Positions 21,541-34,413 of a stretch of DNA of 64,000 bases are shown here, one piece after another (the first letter of the stretch is position 1; each line of letters begins with the position of its first letter). A model generated the notes under the pieces. It was not told where the DNA came from and searched no databases. It worked only from the letters and a program-made list of their open reading frames with translations. This DNA comes from Allacma fusca (lineage: Eukaryota > Arthropoda > Collembola > Symphypleona > Sminthuridae). The stretch lies in NCBI GenBank assembly GCA_947179485.1, contig OX359245.1:53431067-53495066 (forward strand), read 5' to 3'. Both the position numbers and the translations under genes were made by a program.

Positions 21541-22960
21541 ATTTGGGTCTACAAAGCAAAATATTGTACACTCACATTCAGGGATTTAAGCAAAGTCAGT
21601 TGTAGTTAACCAATCATTATATAAATAATTTACCCAGGATTTATATATCTACTCTATTCATGGAACTTACTATAATGTAGGACTATTTTTAATGTGTTTG
21701 CAGGTGACAGTATTCGTTTGTATTATAGTATTATCCCTTCTATTAAAACCAGCCAGGGCAGGGGGTTATAAGGCTCACGTTTTTGGTGAGGGATACTTGA
21801 AATGAAAAAAAAAATCAAAAAAGCATATATGCATACTCGCAATCAGTGGGATAAATTGAGAAACGTTTAGGCTAATGGTTTATTGACACGCCAAAAGTAT
21901 ACGGGTAATGATGTATAAAGGGGCTTATTATTACTCCTGAAGTTCTATAGCAATAAGAGCTCAACGAAGTTGTGCGGATAAATGAAGGGTAAATATTCAA
22001 TGAAGTTTATAATTAATTACGTATAAGTTAGTAATTACATAATTACATAATCCTGTAAGTATTTTTCAGTAATAGTAAAAATATAAACAAATTTTATCCA
22101 AACTGATGCCCACAAGAAGCTTATACTTTCCAACATTTATTTTCAGAGGTACTGGAATTACGTACATATATTTCAACATTCATTGAACTTGTACATTATT
22201 TGCGTGAAGGAAAAAATTTACTACTGTAATGTAAAAACTTATTTCATTTTTGTATATACATATGCTTATCAATGAAAATAGTCCAGAGTTGATTAATAAT
22301 GCTCATGTACCTCAGGATACTGGATTTCATAAGAAAAATTGCAAAATTCAGCATTAACAAGGTGTTACACAGACAGGCGTGCTTAAATACAGAGACGATT
22401 GGGGAAACGACAATTGATTTTTTGGTGTGAGCGGGATTGATAGAAAAAAGTGTGAGCCGTAAGCGCGTATTAAATTCACCCTTTGTAAAAGAGTAATATA
22501 GGTATAGGAATCAGTGGATTGGTCTAAACCATTAAAATGGATATGGTCCGGAAAAACATCTAAAATAATTCCGAAATTTTAATATTTTGTTCACTTGTAC
22601 AAAAATTATTGAAAATAACTTCCTAGTAATGCAATACTATGTAATGTAATTATGTATATGTTTTACATAAAATCTCCCCGCATTGGTTTTCATTATTTCC
22701 AATATTATTCTTACGTATGAATATCATCCTCGCAATTATATTTTTTAATTTAAATTAACAAGGAATAAATGCAGAGTTAAACTAATTTTTCCAAGTTTGG
22801 AAAGGTTTTTATTTCAGTGAGAGAGAGATTGGAGAAAACGTATATTTATTTAAAATTAATCTTTAAAAATTAATTGTTTAATAATCTTGCGTGTTATTAC
22901 TATATACTGATTTCCTGTGATTTTACTTCTTTGCTCCATTTAGGATGCTCCTCTTTGAGA
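21541..22960. repeat. right arm of the inverted duplication
   Basis: Read as its complement, this stretch aligns in order with 15.0-15.24 kb and 16.5-17.6 kb, through a short GA-rich patch at 22818-22831 corresponding to the (TC)n run upstream of POLH. It differs by many substitutions and small indels, so the duplication is old. It contains no ORF of note. Confidence 0.75.
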
Positions 22961-25900
22961 AAATTACAATGTACTTTGATTTTTGCTGGCAGGATAAAAC
23001 TGCTTTGAAAACCTCGTTGTTATGAAATACTTTTTCCAGAACACGAACATGGAAATATCCTGCTAATTTTAATTTTTGGTTAACCGGTAGGAAATCCAAA
23101 TCCTGTTATCTTAAAGGATTTAGATCCCCACATTTTAATATCTATCCTCTATCCATTGATACATAATCATTTACTACCAAACAGGTAAACATTCGAGTTC
23201 TGTACTGTCTTGGTTGGAAATCAATTTCCTTGTTTCTTGCAAGCGTATATGACAAATAACAAAAGTTGTTTACAGTAAGTATCTACATTTACATGCCTGT
23301 ATAATGTATCAGTTTTCCAGATGGGATTTTGTACATATACGCTCAGCTTTACACGTCTTGTTATTTTTTTCTCATATGTAATTATACACACACCTGCCAC
23401 CTTATTGACATACATATGTTACTGTTTAGCATTGCTCTGAAAAATGAAGAAAGTTTCCAATAAGAATTATGACAATAATATTTGTGCCAATCAAATCCAT
23501 CCGAGCTTTTACAGCTTATTTACATAGAACATAAAACCAGCTTATTAAATTTCCTACTCCTGTTACAACCGCTGTTGCAACCGAGAATAAAAGTCACAAT
23601 TATTACCCTCTTAAAAGATCTTTTTTACGGGACAAGCTCCCACTTGGCATATCAACCCGTGTACTATTTCAACGTTTAGTATCATCGTAAATAGTTGTTA
23701 CAATAATTGTAAAAATCTCTTTCATAATTCTTCCTTATTATGAGACACGGAGGTTTCACTGACTCCCGGCAGTAATGCACTTTTCATTTACGATAATAGC
23801 AATATAGCCATTTGTATTATGTACAATATTTGTACGCATTCATTCATTTGTTTCAAACTGTTAAAACCACAGGGAAATAATACAGTGGTCCTCTCACTTT
23901 CTCCATAAGTCTATAATTATTTGTAATTAAGGTTCAGGTGAAGATGCTTATAGTAAAGCACAGCATAACATACGTACATATTTGAAGTAATTACTCAAAC
24001 TATAAAAATAATTACACTCATTAACGCTCATATTTATTTTAACCCTGGGACAAATAATTTAGAACAATTACATTAATGAACAATGGAATTGGATAGAAAG
24101 TGAACCTCAAATTCCTCGTAGCATTTCCATGCTACAGTCCAGAAAACTATTCTCTACTACCATTGTCACAGTCCTATGAGCACAGAAATAATTCCAGTGC
24201 ATTCTCCTTATAAGACTATAGCCGCCCTATAAAAACAGCAAGTGACTCTTGACAATCGCAAATGTCACTATTAAAAAAAATTGGGATTACATGGGAATAG
24301 TTCCAAAAAACTTTTATTGTTTCAGAAGGAGCAGGAGCAACGAAATACTTACAATTATGTATGGCCAGGATATTATACGATCCTAAAATAAGAAAATTAC
24401 CATTGCGGTAAATGTGAGTGTGTCCAATTGGACAGATATTTTTGTACCTGGCAGAGGAAATGATCCACAGAGATCTCCTGGTACGAGAGTACATATGCAA
24501 AAACGTCCAATTAAGTATACTCTGCCTTCAATTTCCCTGACAATCTCCAAGACTTTGACAGCAGCCTTTCCTTATTGGAATGAAACCGGTATGGTCATTG
24601 GCACCGTCCATCCTCGGATCGCTAATAGCATCTAAATCTGTAACTTGTGTCTGTCAAAAGAGGAATGGTTTCTCTTGTCCGATCAAGTTGGAGGAGAACT
24701 CTTCCTATATTGCCAATGCCAATCTTCGTGGAACTTTTAGGGTGGAGTAGGTCTTAAAGCCTCATGCTCCTCATCTGTTGCGGTGTATGTAGTAGTGTCT
24801 TTGCCTTTGAAATAAATTTGAATATTTCAATCAATGCAGGCTAATGCATATACAAGGAGATGTTAAAGTCAATGGCCATTTGTTGCTCATCTGTACAGTG
24901 TGCATGCTTCAAGTCCATTGATTAATTAAGGTTAGGTTGGAGGAGCTTGGGGGATGTATATCCCGACATTTCATATTGTTTCCATTATTTAATCTTGGCA
25001 TGTGGAGTGACATGTGAGGGGGGGGGGATAGCCAGTAATAACCAAATATATCTGGCTGAGCAACTTTTCCGTTTAGAAAAACAAGCTTTGGATTTTGATG
25101 CTCCAACCCAACGGTTGCACCTGCTGGTGGATGTGGCTCAAGCGATTGTTAAATGCTTCCATTTCGTACATCTCACTATCTACATAGTACTAGAGGTGTG
25201 AGTATTATACTCAGGGACTGAATTGTATGGAGCTTGTTTTGGCAAACCTGTAGCTTATAAGAGACGGAGCGTGAGGATGTATCTAATAGAACATTGTTTC
25301 TAGGCAGTAAATGTGTAATTGATTTTGTGGCTTAAGGAAGTTCCTTCAAGGTGATACATATGTTCCTAATGTTCCTCAAAGTTGACTCTGCCTTGTTCAA
25401 GCTTATGTTATGACTTGTGACTCTTGAAACTGTTTATTCATTCGACTGGTTTTTTTTTTGCACTTCGGTCGGTCATTATACTCAGAGGAGGAGGATCTGA
25501 GTATGTACAGACTTTGGGCCTATATTCAGTCCATACAACTCTTACTATCCCCTATCTCCCTTTTGGAGCTGATAAAGGGAGCATTATCAAATGATTGAAA
25601 TTTGTTTGTATAATCATTCTTGTATAGTATTTGCACCGTTGATTTAGCTAATTCAATATTTACACATTTGTCATTACTATACTGTTCACAGGCATTACAT
25701 ATTTCAGATGCTTTGGAATACTCAAATAAATTACACCAATTTCTTACTTTGGACAAACATGTCGGGGAAATTATGGGAAATTATGGGTCAGAATCAGGTG
25801 TGAGCAAATATTTGCAGATCGTATCTAAATCCCGAAACGGAATATAAGAATGAAGTGTGTTTTGGTAATCCTCTAGCTATGTACGAGACTTACGACATAT

Positions 25901-26339
25901 TACATTCAGATATACACCCCACTCGCTACCGACACTTTATCTGTAACAACACACAGTGACCACATGTATAAAATATTGTAACCACGGGATTTCTCATAAT
26001 GAGGTTCCGCTGTGTCTGACACTATTATTACATTATTTTTTGTTTTCAAGACACCAACAGCAACTGGAATTCCCCGCATATCTATCATTACGATAGTAAT
26101 GACTCCGGTAATAAATTACAGTACACAAGTAATTAACCATGCAACTATTTAAAATTTACAATTGGGAAAGTGTTTTTTTATTTTTGACCTTCCAAAGTAA
26201 ATGCTCTTTAAATTGGCCTCTTTGAACATTACAAACAACAACAAAAGCATTTGCTATTACTAGGACTTTCTTAAGGCAACTAAAGCAAGTGTTCCTAAAA
26301 TGAGTAATTACTACAGCATCAACTACATCAACCACACCT
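22961..26339. other. intergenic, no gene supported
   Basis: Small open frames at 24.2-25.2 kb and 25.5-26.1 kb show no recognisable domain, no convincing splice context and no coding-like composition. A G-run lies at about 25019-25028. Confidence 0.45.
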
Positions 26340-27075
26340 GGTTGGGTTAACAACAACAACAACAACAACTAACGAAAAATCCAACTAATTAGGGGTCTTT
26401 TGTAACAGCAATAAAAACTACAACTAATATGCAAGTGCTCCCAAAGGGGGTCCTTATAACAACAAAAGCAAAGACTAGTGATCCTAATAGGGGTCTCTTA
26501 TCACAACAACAACTAATGTGAAACCTCCTAATAGGGCTCTTTTATAGCAACAACAAATGCAAATACTATTACAGAGATTTCCTGTAACAACAACAACAAA
26601 TGCAAATACTATTACAGAGATATCCTGTAACAACAACAACAAATGCAAGTACTCCTAAAGAGGTTTCCTGTAACAGCAACAACAAATGCAAGTACTAAAG
26701 AGGTTTCCTGTAACAACAACAACAAATGCAAGTACTCCTAAAGAGGTTTCCTGTAACAGCAACAACAAATGCAAGTACTAAAGAGGTTTCCTGTAACAAC
26801 AACAACAAATGCAAGTACTCCTAAAGAGGTTTCCTGTAACAACAACAACTAATGCAAGGACTCCTAATAGGGCTCTTTTATAACAACAACAAATGCAATG
26901 ACTCCAAAAAGGGGTGCCTTATATCAGCAACAACAAGCTAACCTTCCTAATAGGGGTCTCTTATAATAACAATAACGACTAATGCAAATCCTCCTAACAC
27001 CGGTCTCTTGCAACAACAACAAAAACAACAACTAATGCAAATGCTCCCAAAGGGGATCCCTTATAACAACAACTA
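26340..27075. repeat. CAA-rich minisatellite with higher-order structure
   Basis: Tandem units of about 40-43 bases, each with an (AAC)n block, ATGCAAGTACT and GAGGTTTCCTGTAAC. Between about 26,630 and 26,850 a 43-base and a 40-base variant alternate, making a repeat period of about 83 bases. Flanking units are more divergent (TAATAGGGGTCTCTTATAACAAC). Confidence 0.85.
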
Positions 27076-27615
27076 AAGCTCCAGCTCCTCCAAGGATCTC
27101 ATAACAATTAAAGGAAATGCTTCTAAAAACAGGTCCCTAATAGCAAAGAGTTCACAGCATGAGCTCCCCTTAATTACCCTTAAAGCTCTTATATTTAACC
27201 CTAAAATTATTTACAGAAGGAGAAACTAACACCAATTTACGTGAGAATTTTTCCCAATAATTTTACCTCTAAAGACAAAATATTCTAAGAAGAAAGTCTC
27301 CCATACAATGACACGGTTTCCAAATGGATTTTTCCCAATAACGCTCCTACAAAATATACCCCCTCTCAAACGTTACAAGTGACCTGTTGTTTTTACTCCT
27401 AGAACCATCAAAGGAACAAAAGCCATCAATAACTTTGGAAGAGGTAAGTACAATTAGCGTATGTACCTATACTAACATATACGTACGCTCCATGTAATAA
27501 TAATCATTCATGCCCTAATGCCTTGTACGGTTTCCATTGATTTACCGTGATAGTGCTGGGGCTTGCAGCGTGGAATGGAAACTTTCCTGTGGTCTTTAGT
27601 CGTATACGTTAGTGA

Positions 27616-27635
27616 ACACACACACACACACACAC
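27616..27635. repeat. (AC)10 microsatellite
   Basis: Ten AC units about 60 bases upstream of the cyclophilin TATA box. Confidence 0.95.
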
Positions 27636-27677
27636 TCAGCATTACCTATTAGCAGAGCCGAAGTGAGGAGCTCCGGC

Positions 27678-27713
27678 TTATAAGATAACTCACCTGTGAG
27701 GACTGACTTCAGT
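27678..27713 (+). promoter_or_regulatory. core promoter of the cyclophilin gene
   Basis: TTATAAG at 27678-27684 is followed 30 bases later by an arthropod initiator, TCAGT, at 27709-27713. The predicted start at about 27711 gives a 98-base 5' UTR. Confidence 0.6.
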
Positions 27714-27808
27714 GTTGGTTTGTGCTCGCTCTTAGTCGCACGTATAGTTATCTGGTCCTTGTTACATTTTTGACAAATACTCTTCAGTTTGGATCTCCCC
27801 ATCTCAAA

Positions 27809-29595
27809 ATGAAGGCTATTTCGATTCTTTTAGCAGTTCTTGCTCTGACTCACGTAAGCTCCCAGTTTCGTTTGCAAAAAATAATATTTTTTTTAAGATC
27901 CAAACTTAATGGAATATTTCATCAGAGATTATTTGTAAGGTTTCTCTTTTTTTTCCCTTTTAATTAAATCAAAGCTTCCATTCCGATTCGTAACGTATGT
28001 ATTATGTACCTTCTAGTGAAATCTCCCTTTATAAGTACATTATGGATTATGGAACCTCGAATTGGATTTTTTTCGTAGAGGAAAAATATTCGGATATTTA
28101 CTATTTAATGTTACAATAATTCTTGTGCGTTGAATAGCATTGGACTGTAGAGGTCATTTTGGATTTTTAAAATTGGTAGCTGTGGCTATGATTTCCAGGG
28201 GCTGGACATTGGAATGTCACAGGAAACATAATTATGTTTAAATTATTGTTATTATTTATTTTTACTGTCCCAATATGGGCGTGTCGGTGGAGTTTTGGAG
28301 GTGCTCGTGTATTATGAGAGTACTCGTTGAAATTGCTTTCACCTGTTTGACAGAGAGAGAGAGATCCTTTACAGATTTTTGTTTGTACATGAAGTTTGGA
28401 GGAAATTGTAAATGTTTGGACTTTATATGATGGTGTTTTTATTTTGGAGGAATTTAATAGATAATTTGTTTTTGTAGGGCGAGTACGTGACGGATGAGGT
28501 GACTTTGGACATCACTCAGGGTGGACAGCCTGTCGGAGCTATCAAGATCGGTTTGTTCGGTCAGACTGTACCGAAGACAGTGAAGAACTTTGCTACTATT
28601 TGTAATCCTGGGGTCAATGGAAAAAGCTACGCTGGTAGTGCCTTCCATCGTGTCATCAAGAATTTTATGCTCCAAGGTAGATACTTACGAGGGTTTGTTT
28701 TGTTAATGGGGAGTGTTGGGCTTGAGGGAGGGATATGTTTGTATTGTTTAAGAAATTATTTGGAAGGGTCGGAGATTGTGGCGAGTGTTTAGAGTTTACA
28801 ATTTTATTTTTGTGATTTTATAGGTGGTGACATAATTCGTGGAGATGGGACTGGGTCTACTAGCATTTATGATGGGAGACAATTTGATGATGGTAAAGAA
28901 TTTTGTAATTTTGGTAGTTACTATTGTATTGATGTATGGAGGGATGGACTGGATTTTGAAATTAATTGGCGATGTGTTTTCGAGTATGGTGGAGGGGTCT
29001 GTTTTTGAATTGTGGTTGAAATTGTTTCTCAACTGTGCATTTATTTGAGCTGCGGTTGAGTTAGTTTTTGAATTGGAGATAAATTCGTTTTTGAAGTGTG
29101 AGAGTTGTTTTTTAGCTGTGGTTACAACATATTTGAAATGTAATTGATTCTTGCAGAAAACTTCAATATCAAGCACACCGGACCAGGCTTTTTGAGCATG
29201 GCTAATTCCGGACCAAATACCAACGGCTGTCAATTTTTCATCACTGCAGTCGCCACTCCTTGGTTGGATGGTCATCATGTTGTTTTCGGAAAGGTGCGTA
29301 AAATTCTTCTTAAAATAGGGAAATTGTAATTTAGGAACATACTACCTTTGTTACTTCCATTCATAAGTTTGAGTTCATTCAAGTCTTTGTGGAAAATGTG
29401 GGTTGAAATTTCAAATCTTAAAAGCATTCCTGTTGAAACTTGTAATGTTGTAATTTTTAGGTCGTTGAGAATTTGGACTTGGTGAAGTCAATTGAAAAAA
29501 CTCCAACTGGAGCAAATGATCGTCCCACCAGCCCTGTGGTCATCAATAGCTGCTCCGTCCGAAAACTTGATCAACCTTATGATCTCCCATTGTAA
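27809..29595 (+). CDS. secretory-pathway cyclophilin (peptidyl-prolyl isomerase)
   Basis: Five exons: 27809-27853, 28478-28676, 28824-28892, 29157-29293 and 29461-29595, phases 0, 1, 1 and 0, giving 194 residues. Exon 1 alone encodes a 15-residue hydrophobic start ([15 protein letters not shown]) that reads as a signal peptide. The rest is one cyclophilin domain with an intact active site: Arg73 and Phe78 in [14 protein letters not shown], Gln81, Phe132 in CQFFIT, Trp140 and His145 in [12 protein letters not shown]. It should isomerise X-Pro bonds during folding in the ER or outside the cell. It resembles cyclophilin B but lacks a KDEL-like retention signal (it ends YDLPL), so it may be secreted. 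Introns have good GT-AG ends. Confidence 0.95.
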
Positions 29596-30114
29596 TTGTG
29601 AATCAAGTTTATATTGTATTAATTATGAGTCTTTTGTACAAGTTTGTAATTTGAATCCTTCAGACAAATATAAATAACCACCCTTACTGCTGTTGACAGT
29701 AGAATTATAAACATGCTTGTACATATTTATGTTATTGTATCTATGGTTGCATATACCACGCCTACTATGTTTAAATAACCATCCATGTTTTGCCAATTAA
29801 TATAATTTTTATACTTGGACTCATCAAGAATCGTTACTGCTCATATGAATACCCATGCCCTAGTTGCGTTGACAGCCCTTTGCTCCCTTCTGTAACTAGT
29901 ACAGGTGTATTACCATTCTTTTAAATAATATTTGCATTTTGAGCCAGAATTAGAATGCTAAGTACGGTATTCACTGGTAATAATAATTTATTGTATATCA
30001 AGCTTTATTCCAAACTTTAACTCCTTATTTTACTTTTTGTTGATTGTCTTAAATTATCATCCGACTTTTATTGCAAGGGAATTTAACGAGGAGAAAGACG
30101 AAAGGAGCCTTTTA
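29596..30114. other. cyclophilin 3' flank, nothing else seen
   Basis: AT-rich 3' UTR and spacer. No canonical AATAAA was found close to the stop. The frame of the next small ORF is open back to at least 30037 without an ATG. Confidence 0.4.
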
Positions 30115-30348
30115 ATGTTTCTTTGTGGCGTGCTTCCACCGCTATTATTCTCGCTCACAGTTATCCGAGCTTTTCAGAAGATCATCCAGAAGCTGGATGC
30201 CTCCTGCAACCGAATCGATGACATGACAGAAGAGGCTAAAAAGGCTTTACTAGCCAATGAAAATGAATCCTGTATTGAGGAAATTTCTAACTTAGAACAT
30301 GAACCTCTTTGTACGGACACTGACTTGGGAAAATGCAAAAGCGAATAA
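30115..30348 (+). CDS. possible small single-pass membrane protein
   Basis: A 77-residue frame starts at ATG 30115 (MFLCGVLPPLLFSLTVIRAF) with one hydrophobic helix followed by an acidic, coiled-coil-like tail (KIIQKLDASCNRIDDMTEEAKKAL split here). The frame stays open and looks coding for 26 codons upstream (EFNEEKDERSL), so it may be the last exon of a gene with an acceptor near 30076. The family is not recognised. The amino-acid composition argues for a real protein, but nothing else does. Confidence 0.35.
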   Translation: MFLCGVLPPLLFSLTVIRAFQKIIQKLDASCNRIDDMTEEAKKALLANENESCIEEISNLEHEPLCTDTDLGKCKSE

Positions 30349-31035
30349 TCTTTATCAAACATACAATTTAATTTGCTTAAATAACCGTTCCCTCAAAAGA
30401 ACATTATAAAAATACGTAACTTGGTAACACTAATAATAAAAATAATCAAATCAATTAGCGCCTATAACATTGTTTCGTCCGGAACCCCACACTACACCTA
30501 TTTTCATAAATACGTACAAATACAGAGACGGTGTCGTCCCCAAATACTTTAGTTTTATAGCGTTTTGGAACAAATCTTTACAAACCACAGACAATGTGAC
30601 GTATAACGTTAACCTTGAACTTTCACCTAAAATTCTTGCATATATAATTACATACTAACAATTAAGACGAATCGTGAAAATACTTATCAAAATACATATA
30701 AATGCAACTTGAGCGAGTAAAGCTATCAGTTATCATTCAACCATTCCATTAATTATTTACAATTTCAATCGACACATGTGAGTTTCCAAATAATATCATC
30801 AATGACTACAGGATGTAGTATTTAACACTATTAACACAATCATGAAATACTAAATGCACCAAGCCAGGTGTACAGAGTAATATAGATGCAGCCTAGTTAA
30901 ATATCAATAATAGCAAATCAGAGTACTTATAACATCAGTAATAAATTCGTGATAATTGGTGTTCTCTCTAGCAATAGTTAACTAAGAATGGTTTCATACA
31001 CACACTACAATTAATGATCAGCCAAATAATAAATA
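30349..31035. other. intergenic / 3' UTR of the zinc-finger gene
   Basis: AT-rich sequence without a gene. Part of it should be the 3' UTR of the minus-strand gene ending at 31036. Confidence 0.4.
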
Positions 31036-33664
31036 TCAGTATAAAACCGAGAAACCATGAGCGGTCTCCAAATGATGATTGAGAAGTGGTTCCAATATAA
31101 AGCTATTTGAACACAGGTTACATTTAAATTGGCACTGTTCGTTACCAGTTGGAGAAATTACCTCCATAGAATTTTCATTACTAGCACTAATGCAACTCCC
31201 AAAACTATCAGAAGACTTTGAATTGGTGTCCAAACCCGCGGAAACATTCAGACGATGGAAAATTTTTAAATGCATTAAGTACAAAGCTCTGGTAGAAAAC
31301 ACCTTGGGGCAAAGTTCACATCGAAATTCCTCGCCGGATAAAGAGCTCATATCCAAGTTTGCGTCCTCGTTTAAAATTACTGGTCTTACTGGGACCCCCG
31401 AGGATGGGGAGGGTAGTGAGGGTAAAAGTTCCTCTAGCCAATGAGCACATCTAAAATGACGAGTCAGACCACTCTTACTTTTGCAAACCTTACCACAGAT
31501 GCTGCAAATATGCTTCTCCCCATGGTCTCTTAAATGCTTTAGGAATTCCTTGATAGTCGGCAAGGATGCTGTGCAAATTTGACACTTGAAAGATATTGGT
31601 GTTGGAGGAAGGGTGCCAACAGATTCCAATGGTTCCGACTCCAAAGGACCTTGGACAATTGCTGCATCACCTGTAGGAACAACTTCAGTCTGTGTTATAG
31701 CAGGCAGGGAATAATTACCAATGACGCTTGTAATTACTATTGCAGTTTCATCCAGTCCTCCAAAGGGATCTGAAGATGTTTTCAAGGATTTATCTGCATT
31801 TATGTATGAGTCTGCTGCTCCAATTCCATTAGTAGGAGAGCAAACGTCGTTGTCCTTATTCGAAACTGCATCAGTTACTGCGCCTGTATCAGTACGGAGG
31901 ACTGTGTTATCGGTGTTCAAAAGCGCATCAGTTACTACACATGTATTCGTATTGGAGCCAGCATTAGCAGTTAATAATGGTGCTTCACCATGTCGTACTA
32001 CAACGGTATTTTGAACTGCGCCGGTATTTAAGGTTGCACTGGCAATACAAGTTGTTTCAAGCCGATTTACAAAATTTTCGAGCAATTCTGTCCCGCCTGA
32101 TGCTGCTTCGTTAATTTCTAATAATTGGCCAGTAGCAGTAGTAGCCGGATCATTGACTGGAATACGCTCCGCAGCGACTGATAAACCAGCCGCAGTAATT
32201 GCTGTATCCTGAGGTAAAGCTTCCTGGTGACTAACTTGATTACAAGGCACTCGAACAGTTTTAGTCGAATCAATTCCATTAAGACGAGGCGAATTCTCGG
32301 GGGAGTCAATCAAAATATTATTGAAATTAATATGCTTAAACAAGCAAGGGCCCATATGGCCATCGAGAGACTTCTGCGAATCGAAGCTCAAATGACACTC
32401 GGAACAAACATGGAGTATCTGCACTTCAGTACACTGTTCCATATCATGATCGTGGTCAAATACTGAAGCGGTTTGATTCGATTCCAAATAAACTTCCTCC
32501 GTAGCTTGAATGCCGCCGGATATCAAATTGGTTTCACTACTTGTAATCTCTCCAGTTCCCCCTTGGCTGGTTTCAAGTTCCCCTTCAGGATTCCTCCCAT
32601 CTTTCGACATTAAGCTATGTTCAGTCTCGCCATCACTACTAATATCGATAATTTCAGGAATACTATACACATCTTTGGTACAGGGATTCCACAAGTCCCT
32701 ATTTCCACGACTGGCAGCCTCATCTTGATTCCCCGGTACATTGTCCAACATTTTTTGAATCATGTCCCGAATTTCCTCAATGGTGGAGATTATTCTAAGA
32801 CTAGCAACTTCCGAGGAATCCAGTACTCCAGGACTTTCAGATCTTTCATGATTCACATCAATACTGAGGGACTCATCACACTCAATCGTCACTGCTGAAG
32901 AATTAGAACCCCTTCGTTTTTTGATCGGAGGGCCTTCCAGCTCTTCTAGCAATGTCAGATCTTCACTTTCTGGGCGTTTTCGAGCCTCGTCCTTTGCCAG
33001 TGAATCGCTGACGCTGAAAGATCCATAACATTTCAATTTTCATATAAAAACAACTAATCTCACTCCAATAATTTTATCTCCCTTGCTTTAAAATACGATT
33101 TACGAACGTAAGTACATACAAAATACTCCCTCAATAAAATCAATCACTCAATAAATCCTGAAAGTGCAACAATCATCATTATTTGTAAAAACACGTTCCT
33201 TTTTAAAAGGGAGGGGTCGGAATTTAGAAATCACGCTCCTAAATCCCATTAGCTTAGTACGCTACTTCTTCAAAAAATTAACAAAACTAACATAGGTACA
33301 AAACTCAAATAGAAAGTAAATTCTTCCTTAGAGTTCCCCATATTTTTTTTTAAATTCCCATTGTTGTAAATTATTTTTAAAAAGTATAACCAAAATGTAA
33401 TCCAGATCTGCCCTTATTACAGCACTACGGAAGGATCTGTAAAAATTTAAAAAAATAAAAAAAATAAGCTTGCTCTTAAATTATTATTAATGACCTGGAC
33501 ATTTCGGACGGGTCATCAACACGAGGGGAGGGACAGGATTCCAAATGAGTCCTCTCGTGACCCTTGAGCTCGTCCCTGTCATTAAGGACCTCGTCACAAA
33601 CCCTGCAACCGAAGAACCCTTCACTTGATTCATTTTGAGCAGGCGGCATGAGATTCGGCTCCAT
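31036..33664 (-). CDS. multi-C2H2 zinc-finger protein
   Basis: Two coding exons, 33495-33664 and 31036-33013, join in phase 2 (CAG|GTCATT donor, TCTTTCAG acceptor), giving 715 residues. Finger 1 is in exon 1 (CRVCDEVLNDRDELKGHERTH). An isolated C2HC-like unit, HVCSECHLSFDSQKSLDGH, lies near residue 260. At the C-terminus come CQICTASLPTIKEFLKHLRDH, CSICGKVCKSKSGLTRHFRCAH, CELCPKVFSTRALYLMHLKIFH and CNLCSNSFILEPLLNHHLETAH. A basic PPIKKRRGSN suits nuclear import. The centre is a long low-complexity Thr/Ala/Asn/Asp-rich region. It is probably a DNA-binding nuclear protein, but there is no clear orthologue. An acceptor-like TTTTTAAATGCAG just before the ATG suggests a 5' UTR intron. Confidence 0.85.
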
Positions 33665-34405
33665 TGAAATTCCTGCATTTAAAAAAAAAATTAATCCTTG
33701 ACACTACTAATATTCTAAAACTATTTTATCCTCAATTTTAATTTCCATACAATGTATTTTACCATTTATTTTTGAAACACAGTTCAAGACACACTTACCT
33801 TAATTTCTACACATTTTATTCTTCGAAGCCTCCCTCATGTTCCAGAATATTTACCTCCTTTTTTAATAAAGCTCCTAAAATTGACACAACGAGGTTACTA
33901 TGGTCTCCGTCACTTTCTCAAATTATTCTAGTAATTATATTCTTTAGTAAATAATTTTTTTATTATGTACTTAAAGGTATGGAATACAACGTGGGGGATT
34001 TTTATGTCATCGTGGATTCTAACGTTCATCCGCGTTAACTTCCAATGTGCCAACATTCAAATCCCGCAGTCTCAAATTATTTTTTCAAGGACATCTATTT
34101 CCATCAAAGTTAAATATATTGACTAAAAATTAAATAAACCAGATTAATAAATAAATATTAAAATATTATAAAATATAAAAAAAAACCATTTATTTCAGAT
34201 TCCGTAATGATGTGACGCGGCAAAAGGGAATTGATTTTCTTCCAGGGGGATCCAAAAGGGGGATCTAATTTTGATTAAAAGTCAAATTAATGATAATATA
34301 TACGGCGAGTTTCACAAATTTTGAAATGAATAAAGCATTTTAATGAAAAATTGTTCTAGAAGTGGATTTTTTTAAAAGGGTACAAAATAGATTAAAATTC
34401 CAATA
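33665..34405. other. intergenic, no gene seen
   Basis: AT-rich spacer upstream of the zinc-finger gene, ending at the target duplication of a hAT element. Confidence 0.4.
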
Positions 34406-34413
34406 GTTACATC

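Noticed and set aside
21560..22960. Second POLH exon 1 or receptor copy in the right duplication arm
   Set aside because: Similarity fades near the exon and I could not align any coding residues.
25526..26088. Minus-strand frames of 76 and 60 codons with protein-like composition
   Set aside because: No domain, no splice partners in phase, and unclear start context; not enough for a gene.
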